Counted from the first letter of the stretch, positions 20,755 to 31,536 are shown. The stretch: 64,000 nt of DNA from Cephaloticoccus primus (GCF_001580015.1 NZ_LSZQ01000042.1:34743-98742), one strand, 5' to 3'. Notes: generated by a model from the sequence alone, not told the origin. Numbers and translations are program-made.

Positions 20755-21738
20755 CTAACCCTCCTCCGGCTGAATCGGGTTTGGGAACTGGTCGTACGCG
20801 GTGATGATTTTTTGCACGAGCGGGTGGCGGACGACGTCGGAGCCGGAGAACCGGTGAAAGGCGATTCCCGGGATGTGATTCAAGATGTGCTGCACCTCGA
20901 TCAGGCCGGACTGTTTGCTGCGCGGCAGATCGACCTGGGTGACGTCTCCGGTGATCACCATTCGCGAGTCTTCGCCGAGCCGCGTCAGGAACATCATCAT
21001 CTGCTCAGGGCTCGTGTTTTGCGCTTCGTCGAGGATGACGAAGGCATTGGAGAGCGTGCGACCGCGCATGTAGGCCAGCGGGGCGATTTCCAGAATCCCC
21101 TTTTCGCTGAGCCGCCCGATCTCATCGGTGGCGAGCATGTCGCCGAGTCCATCGTAGAGCGGGCGCAGGTAGGGGAGGATCTTTTCGCGCAAATCGCCCG
21201 GGAGGAAGCCGAGGGCCTCGCCTGCTTCGACTGCGGGCCGCGTGAGGACGATGCGCTGCACTTCGTTTTGCAGCAGCGCGCGCACGGCAGCGGCGATGGC
21301 GAGATAGGTCTTGCCCGTGCCCGCCGGGCCGATCCCGAAGACGACCGGATGCTGAAGGATCGACTGGAGGTAGAGCTTCTGCGCGAGCGTTTTTGGGACG
21401 ATGCTCTTGCGGTGAGTCGGGATGACCAGCGGCTGGGTGACGAGGGACTGGAGCGACTCGCCCTCGCCGCGTGCAAACGTCTCGACGATGCGCTCAAAGT
21501 CGGGCGTGCGGATCGTCATCCCCTGTCCGCGCGCCGCATCGAGAAAGGCAAAGGCCGCTGCTGCGCGGGCGAGCGGCTCGGCGCCTGGTGCCTCGATCTT
21601 GATCCAGTCTTCGCGCGCGGTCAGCCGCACTCCGAGGAGGGCTTCGGCCTGCGGGAGGTTTTCCTCGCGGCCCGCGTAGAGCTGGGCGCGGTGCCGCGGA
21701 TTGGCGAAGTGGAGCGTTTGAGAGAGGGGCGCACTCAT
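20755..21738 (-). CDS. phoH: PhoH-like ATPase
   Basis: A 327-aa P-loop protein. An N-terminal KH-like segment (GVRLTAREDWIKIE) precedes the ATPase with Walker A GIGPAGTGKTYLAIA and Walker B FVILDEAQNTSPEQMMMF. ITGDVTQVDLP, RPAVEAGEALGFLPGDL and the C-terminal IAFHRFSGSDVVRHPLVQKI are family landmarks. PhoH proteins are tied to RNA metabolism and often sit with YbeY. The ATG at 21738 overlaps the HIT gene stop (ATGA). The frame extends 50 codons upstream, but that part lies over the HIT gene and is not family-like. A 107-bp gap separates it from pgpH. Confidence 0.95.
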   Translation of the reverse strand: MSAPLSQTLHFANPRHRAQLYAGREENLPQAEALLGVRLTAREDWIKIEAPGAEPLARAAAAFAFLDAARGQGMTIRTPDFERIVETFARGEGESLQSLVTQPLVIPTHRKSIVPKTLAQKLYLQSILQHPVVFGIGPAGTGKTYLAIAAAVRALLQNEVQRIVLTRPAVEAGEALGFLPGDLREKILPYLRPLYDGLGDMLATDEIGRLSEKGILEIAPLAYMRGRTLSNAFVILDEAQNTSPEQMMMFLTRLGEDSRMVITGDVTQVDLPRSKQSGLIEVQHILNHIPGIAFHRFSGSDVVRHPLVQKIITAYDQFPNPIQPEEG

Positions 21739-22364
21739 GTGCTTGGGCCTGTCTGTTTCTCGACGGCGCTCGCCGTCTGAGCGGGCGGCGAAGGTTGCTG
21801 CCGCGCAGCGGGTGCGCTGCTGCTGCTGCCGCTCCCGGGACTCCCGGTTTGGCCGAGCGTGCTGGCGACTTCGCGCAAGCGCGCCCACAGCGCTTCGAGC
21901 GACTGCGGCAGGATGCGCGTCCCCCCGAGCACGGGCATGAAGTTGCTGTCGCCTTGCCAGCGCGGGACGATGTGCGCGTGGAGGTGTGCGATCGAGCCGC
22001 CCGCTGCGCTGCCCAGGTTGTAGCCGATGTTAAACCCGTCGGGCCGCAGTGCGGCGGTGAGCAGCCGCTTGGCGTAGACGAGCGTTTCGCCCAGGTCGCC
22101 GCGCTCCTCGACGCTCAGCTCCTCGATGTCGGTAACTTCGCGGTAGGGGATCGCCAGTAGATGCCCCGGGTTATACGGGTAACGATTCATCAGCAGGTAG
22201 CTGAGGCGGCCGCGGTAGACGATGAGTGCGCGGGCATCGTCGCCCAGCGCAGGCAGCTCGCTGAAGGGGCGGTCGGTCTCCGGATACCGAGGCGCGGCGA
22301 TGTATTCCATCCGCCAATAAGGGTGCAATTGCTCCATCTGTTGAGTGGGGGGCGACTGCGGCAT
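21735..22364 (-). CDS. HIT family nucleotide hydrolase/phosphorylase (Ap4A-type)
   Basis: A HIT-domain protein of 209 aa from this ATG. SYLLMNRYPYNPGHLLAIPY and the catalytic HLHAHIVPRW triad are diagnostic; AGGSIAHLHAHIVPRWQGDS is typical of the Ap4A phosphorylase-like HIT branch. The C-terminal 35 residues are Ser/Pro/Ala/Gln-rich and likely disordered. Alternative starts exist at 22418 and 22337 (MEQLHPYWRMEYI). Coupling to phoH by ATGA suggests co-expression with RNA-metabolism genes. Confidence 0.88.
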   Translation of the reverse strand: MPQSPPTQQMEQLHPYWRMEYIAAPRYPETDRPFSELPALGDDARALIVYRGRLSYLLMNRYPYNPGHLLAIPYREVTDIEELSVEERGDLGETLVYAKRLLTAALRPDGFNIGYNLGSAAGGSIAHLHAHIVPRWQGDSNFMPVLGGTRILPQSLEALWARLREVASTLGQTGSPGSGSSSSAPAARQQPSPPAQTASAVEKQTGPST

Positions 22365-22473
22365 AAAGCGCGCCCTCTGGCAAAGCCAAAGATGCTTCGC
22401 GCTTGGCAGTCGCTCCACAGCGACTCAGCTATAGCCACCTTAGACGCTCCCCATTCCTCACTCTGCTTTTTTG

Positions 22474-23877
<1,404 letters not shown>

Positions 23878-23991
23878 GTCCGCGCCGTTAAAAACGCGTA
23901 CACTAGGCGTAACGGCGACCAACCTATCGGCGGCGATTTTTACGGAGCCCCCGCTCAACAGCCGCCGCCGCGCCAAGCGCCCGTTTCACTG

Positions 23992-25431
23992 ATGCTCTGG
24001 CTCTACCGGCTACTCTATCCCTTTGCGCTGCTGATCGGCGCACCGTTTTACTTGCGGCGGATGTGGCGGCGCGGCGGTTATCGCGAGGGCTTCGCCCAAC
24101 GGTTTGGCCGCGTGCCCGCTCTGCCGCCGCTCCGGCCAAAGCACGTTTCGCCAGCGAATGGCACCGCCGCCGCCGCGCGCCAGCGGATCTGGCTGCAAGC
24201 GGTGAGTGTGGGCGAGCTGCTGGCGGTCGCTCCGCTTCTGGAAGCCTGGGCGCGCGCGGGCCACGAAGTTTACCTCACCACGACGACGAGCACGGGCTAC
24301 CGCCTGGCGCGCGAGCGATACACCGCCTTAACAATCGGGATCGGCTACCTGCCGCTGGATTGGTGGCTCTTTAGCGCGCGCGCCTGGCGTGCCGTAAATC
24401 CCGACCTCGCGCTGCTCATGGAGGGCGAGCGCTGGCCCGAGCACATCGCGCAAGCGGCGCGGCGCGGTGTGCCAGTCGCCTGCCTCAACGCGCGACTTTC
24501 CGACCGAAGTTTCAGGCGCATGCGGCGCGCCCGGTGGGCCGTAAAGCCGCTGCTGGGCGGGATCACGCAAATCCTCGCCTGCTCGCCGGAAGACGCGCAG
24601 CGATTCCGCGCGCTGGGTTTTGCCGCCGGGAAAATCGAGACAACGGGGAATATAAAACTGGATGTCCGCGTGCCGCCGCTCGGTGCAGACGCCCGGGCGC
24701 AATTGCGGCGCGAGCTTGGCATCGGGGCGGTGGCGGGCGAGGACGCCACCTGCGCACCGCTCGTTCTCTTGGGTGCATCGACCTGGCCGGGGGAAGAGGC
24801 CGCACTGGTCGATGCGTTTTTGCGCGTACGTGCGGCCTCCGCATCCGCCGCCGCAGCAGCCAATCGCGGCGCACCACCGATTTCGCTCGTTCTGGTGCCG
24901 CGGCATGCCGAGCGGCGCGGCGAGATCGCGGCCTTGCTGCGCGAGCGCGGGCTGAGCCACCGGCTGCGCTCCGATTATTTGCGCTCGGCCGACGGGTTCG
25001 CAGGTGTGCCGCCCAATGCCGCAGCAACTGCCGCCGTGGAGGTCGCGGTGGCCGATACGACGGGCGAGCTCCAGCAGCTCCTGCAAGTGGCCGACCTCGT
25101 CTTTGTGGGTAAAAGCCTGCCACCGCACACTGAGGGGCAGACGCCGGTCGAATCGGCGATTCTGGGAAAGCCGATTTTGTTTGGCCCCGGGATGGGGAAT
25201 TTCAGGGCAATCGCCCGCGAGCTCGTGAACTGTGGCGCGGCCCGCGTGGTGCCCGATCCGCAAGCGCTCGCCGCTCAGGTGTGCGCGCTACTCACTGCAG
25301 AGGCGGGCGCGTCAGCGCGCGCGGCGATGGGCGCAGCGGGCCGGGCGTGGCACGCGCAAAACGTGGGCGCAGTGGAGCGGACTGTGCGGGCGGTCGCCCA
25401 ACTGGTTGAGCCGGGCCGCGGCCATAAATAA
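23992..25431 (+). CDS. waaA: 3-deoxy-D-manno-octulosonic acid (Kdo) transferase
   Basis: A 479-aa GT30 glycosyltransferase that adds Kdo to lipid A precursor at the inner membrane. It has an N-terminal membrane anchor (LYRLLYPFALLIGAPFYL). IWLQAVSVGELLAVAPLL contains the catalytic Glu region. TTTTSTGYRLARE, PDLALLMEGERWP, LNARLSDRS, ETTGNIKLDV, GASTWPGEE, LVPRHAERR and the C-terminal VGKSLPPHTEGQTPVESA with ILFGPGMGNF all match. Ala-rich inserts lie near residues 52-62 and 280-292. Its presence shows an LPS-type outer membrane. Confidence 0.95.
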   Translation: MLWLYRLLYPFALLIGAPFYLRRMWRRGGYREGFAQRFGRVPALPPLRPKHVSPANGTAAAARQRIWLQAVSVGELLAVAPLLEAWARAGHEVYLTTTTSTGYRLARERYTALTIGIGYLPLDWWLFSARAWRAVNPDLALLMEGERWPEHIAQAARRGVPVACLNARLSDRSFRRMRRARWAVKPLLGGITQILACSPEDAQRFRALGFAAGKIETTGNIKLDVRVPPLGADARAQLRRELGIGAVAGEDATCAPLVLLGASTWPGEEAALVDAFLRVRAASASAAAAANRGAPPISLVLVPRHAERRGEIAALLRERGLSHRLRSDYLRSADGFAGVPPNAAATAAVEVAVADTTGELQQLLQVADLVFVGKSLPPHTEGQTPVESAILGKPILFGPGMGNFRAIARELVNCGAARVVPDPQALAAQVCALLTAEAGASARAAMGAAGRAWHAQNVGAVERTVRAVAQLVEPGRGHK

Positions 25432-25495
25432 CCCTTAAGTCACAGTTCGTGGTTGCCCGCATTTTGGGGCGACCTACCGTCATCCCTTTTTTCGG

Positions 25496-28400
25496 ATGCA
25501 CCCCCATGCGACAAAGCGCATCTACACACCGCAATCGCTCGAATTCTGGTTTGAAAAACTGGGCGAAGATTGGTCTAACACTTTTAAAGAAAGCCAGTTA
25601 GAAAATGGGCGGCGGCTTTATCGCGAAGGGCAGGTCCGCGAACTGGAGCTGACGGCGGGCGAGGCGATCATCCATCGCCGTATCGATAAGCGCGACGAAT
25701 ACGCCTTGATCGAGTGGGAGCCCAGTTCGGGCGGACGCGAGCGGCTCCATGTGCGCTCTTCGACGACCGACCTGGAGGAGGCGCGCGCGCTGGCGGTGGC
25801 CGGGCTGCACGAGATTGAAGAACTCATCGCCGACGAAATTCCGGCCACGGCGGACGACTCCCTCGAAGCGGCCGCACCCGAGCGCCCCAAGGCGGCTGCG
25901 AAAACCGCCCCGGATGCCGCTAAAACTCCCGCGCCGAATCAGCCGAGCCCAGCCCTCCGCGACAAAAGCGACTCGCTGCCTGCGGCGAGCCGTAGCGGCG
26001 CCACGCCTCAGGTCTCTGCCGCCGCCACGACTGCACCTCCCGCCTCTCCCGCTCCTTCCGCTCCCGAAAACCGCAGTAACCGTGAGCTGCTGCTTGATTT
26101 TAAGGTCACTTCGGCGGGGCTGAGCTTTCAGGCGTATTGGCTGGAGGCAGACGGCGCGCGCCAGCCCGCGCTCGGCGCCAGCGCGAACAGCGGTGTGCAC
26201 GTGAGCAGCGCAGAGCGAGCCAAGCTGATCGGGCTCGCGGCCTATGCGCGCAAGGCGCACCTGCTCTACGATCAGGCGAGCGGCGTTTACCTGATGGAAT
26301 CGCTGGTCGAGATCCCGAGGTTTTTAAAAACGACGCTGCCCGCGTGGGAGAAGCTCTTCCGGGTCGAGATCGACGCCCGCGCCGAGCATCTGCGGCACGG
26401 CACGCGCTCAATTGACATCGAGGGCATCGCGCAGCGCAGCGACAGCGGGGGAGGGGGCTACTCGCCCTTGGCCGATAAGGCTGCGGGGGCGACGAGCGCG
26501 GGCTCGCGCAACTGGCGCGGCGCGGTTGACGCCGTGGAGGGCATCAACCTGCGCTGGATCTTCCGCGTGGGCGAAAGACTGCTGAGCCCCGGCGAGGTGC
26601 GCACGGTGCTCAAGAGCGAGGGCAAGCCGGTGTTGCTGCCCAACTTTGGCGTCGTCGCAATCGAGCCCGAAAAACTGAGTGCGTATAAAACCTTTGGGCC
26701 GAAGCGCAGCCTGGCCACAGCGAGCGCGGCGCAAGCGGAGCTCCCGAGCGCAGCTTCACCGAAGCAGCTCGGCGAGCAACACTCCGAGGAAGCCGGTCGG
26801 GCCACCGCGCCAAACGAAGCCGCGAACGCCTCTTCCGCTCGGCAGTCGGGTGAGGGAGGCGGTGAGCCCGAGCTGCCGCCTTATCTGATTTTCTCCCTGT
26901 TTAACGAGGCGGGCCTGAAGCTCACGCTCAGCCCCGAGCTCGAGGCATGGCGGCAGCGATTGCTCGCTGCGCCGCCGCCTGCGGCGGACTTGCCCGAGCT
27001 TCTGCGGCCCTACCAACGGCGCGGTGTCGAGTGGCTCGCGCACCTGGGCGAGCTGGGCTGCCACGGCTTGCTGGCCGACGAGATGGGCCTCGGCAAAACC
27101 CTGCAAGTGATCACGCTGCTGAGCCACGCCCGCCGGGCAAACGAAGTGCCTTTCGCCGCTGCCAAGCCTTTACCCAACACCGCGGAAGTTACTGAGGCAG
27201 ACGCGCGCCCAACAGAAGGCGCCGCAGACTCCTTATTCTTGCGCGACGGCAACGGAGCTGCGCCTTCTTCGTCCGAATCTGCCGTGGATGCTGGGAATGC
27301 TACCAGGCCTGACGTGCGACCAGCGGGAGCGCGCCAAATAGAAAGGTCGAAGGACCTCCCGTCGCTGATTGTTTGTCCGGCCAGCGTGGTGCCCGTTTGG
27401 CAGGAGGAGATCGCTCGCTTCGCGCCCGAGCTGCGCACCGCAGTCTTGAAGGGCAGCCACGATTTTGTGAGCGACCGGCGAGCCGAGCTCGTGTGGATCG
27501 CCAGCTACACGCAGCTCCGCAAACATCGCGAGCAGCTCGCCCACCAAAGCTTCGACTACGCGGTGCTCGACGAAGGGCAGTTTATCAAAAACCCCGACGC
27601 CAAGGTCTCGCAGACCTGCTGGGAGATCTGCGCGCGGCGGCGGATCGTGTTGACCGGCACGCCGCTGGAAAACCGCCAGCTCGACCTGTGGAGCCTGTTC
27701 CGCTTTTTACTGCCGGGGCTGCTCGGCACGCGCGCGAGCTTCGAGGCGGCGCTCGCCAGCGACCGCGTGGGGACGACCGAGCGGCTACGCGCGCAGCTTG
27801 CGCCCTTTATCCTGCGGCGCACGAAGCGCGAGGTCGCCACAGAGCTGCCGCAAAAAGTCGAGATGGAGCTGCTGTGCCCGCTCAGCGACGTGCAGAAGGC
27901 CGAGTACGCGCGCACCTGCGCCGAGGGGCTGGAGCGGCTGGGTGACGATATGGCGGTGGCCCTGCGCGAAAAATCCTTTGGCTTCCTCGCCCTGCTCACG
28001 CGGCTGCGGCAGACTTGCTGCGATCCCGACCTGCTGCCGTGGCGCAGCTCGCCGCTCAGCGATTCGGGCAAGCTCATGCTGCTGGTCGAGAAGCTCGCCG
28101 AGGTGATCGAGAGCGGCCACAAGGTCGTGATCTTTTCGCAGTTCGTAAAACTGCTCGACCGCGTGAAGGCCGCGCTCGATGTGCATCACCCGCTGCTCCC
28201 GCGCTTCGAGCTGACCGGCGGCACGCTCGACCGGCAGCGACCCGTGCAGGAGTTTCAAAATGCGGTGGGCGCGGCGGCGATGCTCGTCTCGCTAAAGGCC
28301 GCCGGCACGGGCATCACGCTGCACGCGGCGGACTACGTGTTCCTGCTCGACCCGTGGTGGAATCCGGCGGTGGAGGCACAGGCGGTCGACCGCGTCCACC

Positions 28401-28936
28401 GGATCGGCCAGGAGAATACCGTTTTCGTTTACCGGATGGTGACGGCGGGGACGATCGAGGAGCGGATCCAGGACCTGAAGGCAGAGAAGAAGGAGCTCTT
28501 CGACAAGCTGCTCGGTGGCACGGGCGCGGACATCGACCTCGGCGCGCACTTTGACTCGCTACGCAGCCTGGTGGAGCTCGGCGCGAGCGTGGGCGGCAGC
28601 GACTCCGCGACCCTCGGCGCAGCAGGCGGTGCAAGCGCGGTGGGCGCAGGCCCGAGCGCGGGTGGGCCAGCTCGCCTTGCGGAAAATGGCCGCGCCGAGC
28701 TGCGCGCTGCTGGAGCCAATGCGCCCAGGCCCAGCGGCCGCCTCGACCTCGCCGCGCTCGCGGCGACGATGAGTCCCGACGAGCTCGACTTCGCAGCGGC
28801 GCAAACGCTTCCGGCCGCCGCCAAGGCTGTCGCGGCAGAAACCGCCGCCGCCGGCCCAAGCCCAAGCGCCGAGCTCGCTCCCGCCACTGCCGCCCGCGTC
28901 GAGGCGCAGCAATCCGAGTTGGACTTTCTCAGTTAG
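25496..28936 (+). CDS. SNF2-family DEAD/DEAH-box helicase-like ATPase
   Basis: The 1146-aa SF2 translocase has helicase lobe 1 starting near residue 500 (LLRPYQRRGVEWLAHL). Walker A is LLADEMGLGKTLQVITLLS and motif II is AVLDEGQFIKNPD, with DEGQ in place of DEAH. Motif III-like RIVLTGTPLENRQLDLWSLF follows. Lobe 2 contains KVVIFSQFVKLLDRVKAAL, LKAAGTGITLHAADYVFLLD and AVDRVHRIGQENTVFVYRMV. A disordered insert of about 70 residues lies between Walker A and motif Ia, and long Ala/Pro-rich stretches occur at 120-190 and 1050-1140. The N-terminal domain carries no recognisable SWIM zinc finger. It may act in transcription or DNA repair, but no partner gene is evident. Confidence 0.9.
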   Translation: MHPHATKRIYTPQSLEFWFEKLGEDWSNTFKESQLENGRRLYREGQVRELELTAGEAIIHRRIDKRDEYALIEWEPSSGGRERLHVRSSTTDLEEARALAVAGLHEIEELIADEIPATADDSLEAAAPERPKAAAKTAPDAAKTPAPNQPSPALRDKSDSLPAASRSGATPQVSAAATTAPPASPAPSAPENRSNRELLLDFKVTSAGLSFQAYWLEADGARQPALGASANSGVHVSSAERAKLIGLAAYARKAHLLYDQASGVYLMESLVEIPRFLKTTLPAWEKLFRVEIDARAEHLRHGTRSIDIEGIAQRSDSGGGGYSPLADKAAGATSAGSRNWRGAVDAVEGINLRWIFRVGERLLSPGEVRTVLKSEGKPVLLPNFGVVAIEPEKLSAYKTFGPKRSLATASAAQAELPSAASPKQLGEQHSEEAGRATAPNEAANASSARQSGEGGGEPELPPYLIFSLFNEAGLKLTLSPELEAWRQRLLAAPPPAADLPELLRPYQRRGVEWLAHLGELGCHGLLADEMGLGKTLQVITLLSHARRANEVPFAAAKPLPNTAEVTEADARPTEGAADSLFLRDGNGAAPSSSESAVDAGNATRPDVRPAGARQIERSKDLPSLIVCPASVVPVWQEEIARFAPELRTAVLKGSHDFVSDRRAELVWIASYTQLRKHREQLAHQSFDYAVLDEGQFIKNPDAKVSQTCWEICARRRIVLTGTPLENRQLDLWSLFRFLLPGLLGTRASFEAALASDRVGTTERLRAQLAPFILRRTKREVATELPQKVEMELLCPLSDVQKAEYARTCAEGLERLGDDMAVALREKSFGFLALLTRLRQTCCDPDLLPWRSSPLSDSGKLMLLVEKLAEVIESGHKVVIFSQFVKLLDRVKAALDVHHPLLPRFELTGGTLDRQRPVQEFQNAVGAAAMLVSLKAAGTGITLHAADYVFLLDPWWNPAVEAQAVDRVHRIGQENTVFVYRMVTAGTIEERIQDLKAEKKELFDKLLGGTGADIDLGAHFDSLRSLVELGASVGGSDSATLGAAGGASAVGAGPSAGGPARLAENGRAELRAAGANAPRPSGRLDLAALAATMSPDELDFAAAQTLPAAAKAVAAETAAAGPSPSAELAPATAARVEAQQSELDFLS

Positions 28937-28968
28937 CGCGGCGCAGAGTCCCCCCCGAAGTCTCCGCG

Positions 28969-30771
28969 ATGAAGGCAGTCACCGATCCGGCCAAGCAGTT
29001 TATGGAGCGCATGCTGCGCTTGATGCGCTGGCGGGTCTGGCTGGCGGAGAAGCTGCACCCGACCGAGTGGCAGGTCACGCTCATGTGGGCCGCGCTGGCG
29101 GGTCTGCTCGGCGCGCTGGCGGCCTTGTTTTTCTCGGCCTGTGCGGAAGGCGTTCACCAGGTGCTGACGAACTCCACGGCGGGCGTGGTCGAGTCGATGC
29201 GCGTGCTGCCGTGGTGGGCGCGGCTGCTCGTGCCTGCGCTGGGCGGCTTGCTCGCGGGTACGGTGCTGCTGCTCGGCGCGCGTTTTCTCAAAGGCCAGAG
29301 CGCGACCGACTACATGGAGGCCATCGTGATCGGCGACGGGCGGATGCCGCTGCGCACCAGTCTGGTCAAAATCACGGCCTCGCTCTTCACAATCGGCTCG
29401 GGCGGCTCGGTCGGGCGCGAAGGCTCGCTGGTGCAGCTCGCTGCCTTGCTGGCCTCGCTGGTCGGGCGCTGGCGGCGCTTTTCGCCGCAGCAGTTGCGCC
29501 TGCTCGTGGCTTGCGGCGCGGCGGCGGGGATCGCCTCGGCCTATCACGCGCCGATCGGCGGCGCGTTTTTCGTGGCAGAGATCCTGCTCGGCACCATCGC
29601 GATGGAGAGCCTCGGCGCGCTGATCGCGGCTGCCGTCGCCGCCACGCTCACGATGCAGGCGCTGGGGAGCTCGGGCGCCCTGTACGCGGTGCCGCGCTTC
29701 GAGCTGCACTCGCCGTTGGAGATGGGTCCATACCTCGTGCTCGGCCTGTTGGCGGGAGCGGTGGCGCCGTTTTTCCTGCGCTCGCTGCGTCGCGCAGAAA
29801 CCCTGTTTGTCGAAACGCAACTCCCGCTCGTCGCGCGGCTGACGCTCGGCGGGCTGCTCGTCGGCGCGATTGCCATCAGCGTGCCCGAGGTCGCGGGCAA
29901 CGGCTACACGGTGGTCGTCGATATTTTAAACGGGCGGATCGCATGGCTCGCCCTGATCGGCATCCTGGTCTGCAAGTGGCTGGCGACCGCCTCCTCCGTG
30001 GGCTCGGGCGCGCAGGGCGGCGTATTTACGCCCACGCTGTTTATGGGCGCCTCGGGCGGCTATCTCTTCGGCTCGGCCGTAAACGGCGTGTGGCCGCAGG
30101 CCGCCATCGATCCTTCGGCTTTTGCACTTGTGGGCATGGGCGCCTTCCTCTCGGCGGCGAGCCGCGCGCCGCTGATGGCGGTCATCCTGCTCTTCGAGAT
30201 GACGCTGAGCTACAACATCATCCTGCCGCTGATGCTGTGCAGCGTCGTCGCCTACTTCACGGCGCGGGGGATCGACTCGCACTCGCTCTACGGCGAAGTG
30301 CTCAAGCGCAAGGAAGCCGAAAGCCCCACCCATGCGCTGGAGCACCGCAGCGTGCGCGACCTCATCAAGGTCGATCCGCCCACCGTGAGCCCGCGCGCGC
30401 ACTTCGCCGAGCTCGCCAAGCTCTTCCTCAGCGTGCGGATCAACAACGTCTACGTGGCCGATGAGGCCACACGCCGCTGGATCGGCGCCGTCTCGCTCCA
30501 CGACATCAAGCCCTACCTGAGCGAGCCCTCAATGGTCGATCTGGTGCTCGCAGGCGACATCCTGCGCGAGGATTTCCCGACCCTGCGCCCCGAGCAGTCG
30601 CTCAGCGAAGCATTGGGGAAATTCATCGGCAGCGAAGTGCAGCGGCTGCCCGTGGTCGATGCCAGCGGAACGCTCCTCGGCAGCATTTCCAAAAACGACC
30701 TCATGCTCGCCATCGTCGAGCAGCAGAAGTCCGCCCCCGCCCCTCTCGCCTCCGCTCCGCGTAGTGCCTAG
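28969..30771 (+). CDS. ClC-family chloride channel/transporter with C-terminal CBS domains
   Basis: A 600-aa inner-membrane protein. Anion-pathway motifs are IGSGGSVGREGSLVQ (with the gating Glu), ASAYHAPIGGAFFVAEI and SVGSGAQGGVFTPTLFMGAS. A cytosolic tail follows with two CBS motifs (VRDLIKVDPPTVSPRAHF and LVLAGDILREDFPTLRPEQS through VVDASGTLLGSISKNDLMLA). Whether it is a channel or a Cl-/H+ antiporter cannot be told from sequence alone. CBS pairs usually bind adenine nucleotides, so ligand gating is plausible. It starts 32 bp after the SNF2 gene and ends 77 bp before palindromic element A. Confidence 0.94.
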   Translation: MKAVTDPAKQFMERMLRLMRWRVWLAEKLHPTEWQVTLMWAALAGLLGALAALFFSACAEGVHQVLTNSTAGVVESMRVLPWWARLLVPALGGLLAGTVLLLGARFLKGQSATDYMEAIVIGDGRMPLRTSLVKITASLFTIGSGGSVGREGSLVQLAALLASLVGRWRRFSPQQLRLLVACGAAAGIASAYHAPIGGAFFVAEILLGTIAMESLGALIAAAVAATLTMQALGSSGALYAVPRFELHSPLEMGPYLVLGLLAGAVAPFFLRSLRRAETLFVETQLPLVARLTLGGLLVGAIAISVPEVAGNGYTVVVDILNGRIAWLALIGILVCKWLATASSVGSGAQGGVFTPTLFMGASGGYLFGSAVNGVWPQAAIDPSAFALVGMGAFLSAASRAPLMAVILLFEMTLSYNIILPLMLCSVVAYFTARGIDSHSLYGEVLKRKEAESPTHALEHRSVRDLIKVDPPTVSPRAHFAELAKLFLSVRINNVYVADEATRRWIGAVSLHDIKPYLSEPSMVDLVLAGDILREDFPTLRPEQSLSEALGKFIGSEVQRLPVVDASGTLLGSISKNDLMLAIVEQQKSAPAPLASAPRSA

Positions 30772-30848
30772 CGGCTCGCACAATGAACGAGTCGAAGCCC
30801 TTGCGCGCAGCGGCAACGTCGCTGCGGCCCATAAAACGGTCAACGACC

Positions 30849-31164
30849 CCACTGCGCGTGGGGCGGTGGCGGGTCGCCACTGCCATTCAATTTGCGATTT
30901 TACCCGTGCGCTGCGCGCCCGAGCAAAATCGCAAATTTAACGGGACATCCCCCTGTCGCTTCGCGACAGGCCGTGAGGAATTAAACGCGGATGAAGCAAA
31001 CACCTTCAATTCGGTCGCGACGAAAGGGTTTACGGGTTAAATCTCCGACCCGACCGGAAGGTCGGATGTTTTCAACTGTGCGGCTTGCTCGTCGGGCGTT
31101 CCGCCCGACAGCAAGCCGCACAGTAAATGGGAGCGGGCACTGCCCGCCGCCCCACGCGCAGTGG
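30849..31164. repeat. Palindromic intergenic element, copy A
   Basis: A 316-bp element bounded by a perfect 18-bp inverted repeat, CCACTGCGCGTGGGGCGG and its complement. Nested hairpins: AATTTGCGATTTT (30889-30901) with its complement at 30925-30937; CTGTCGC-TTC-GCGACAG (30953-30969); and CTGTGCGGCTTGC (31076-31088) with its complement at 31111-31123, capped by an inner GTCGGGCG/CGCCCGAC stem. It shares GCGGATGAAGC and TTTAACGGGAC with copies B and C. No transposase or obvious target-site duplication is visible. It fills most of the gap between the ClC gene and a 77-aa ORF. Confidence 0.85.
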
Positions 31165-31302
31165 AGGGGTGATCCGCCGCCGTTTTGCAGCGGGCCTGCG
31201 GAATTTTCACACGCACTACAAACAGGCTGTTGATGAGTGGACCTTGTACGATAATTCTGGTCCTTCACTGGTCATCATTGAAAAGGGAGCAGGAATGCAG
31301 CC

Positions 31303-31536
31303 ATGACGCCTGAAGAGATTGCAAAAATTGCCGACCCCGAACTCAGGGGGGCCACCGCCGCGCTTCAGAGGGCGGCTCAGATGGCGCGGGAGATTGCGAT
31401 CCAGACCAATACCGCGATCATCGTGAGGGGAGAGGACGGGCAAATCCGCCGGATCACGGCCGACGAGCTGCGCAGGGAAAAAGCCGCTGCCGAGGCTGCC
31501 GAAGCGGCGGCCAGGACGGCGCGGGCGGCTCGCTGA
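31303..31536 (+). CDS. Small helical protein of unknown function (77 aa)
   Basis: I do not recognise this protein. It reads MTPEEIAKIADPELRG, then an amphipathic helix, a short strand pair TAIIVRGEDGQIRRIT, and a C-terminal Ala/Glu/Arg helix. The strand-then-ADELRRE layout is reminiscent of small antitoxin-like or DNA-binding proteins, but no toxin gene is adjacent. GGGAGCAGGA lies about 10 bases before the ATG and could act as a ribosome binding site, unusual for this window. It sits between element A and the PEP-CTERM gene. Confidence 0.55.
   Translation: MTPEEIAKIADPELRGATAALQRAAQMAREIAIQTNTAIIVRGEDGQIRRITADELRREKAAAEAAEAAARTARAAR

Noticed and set aside
30849..31164. CRISPR array or insertion sequence
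   Set aside because: There are no regularly spaced direct repeats, no transposase frame and no evident target-site duplications.
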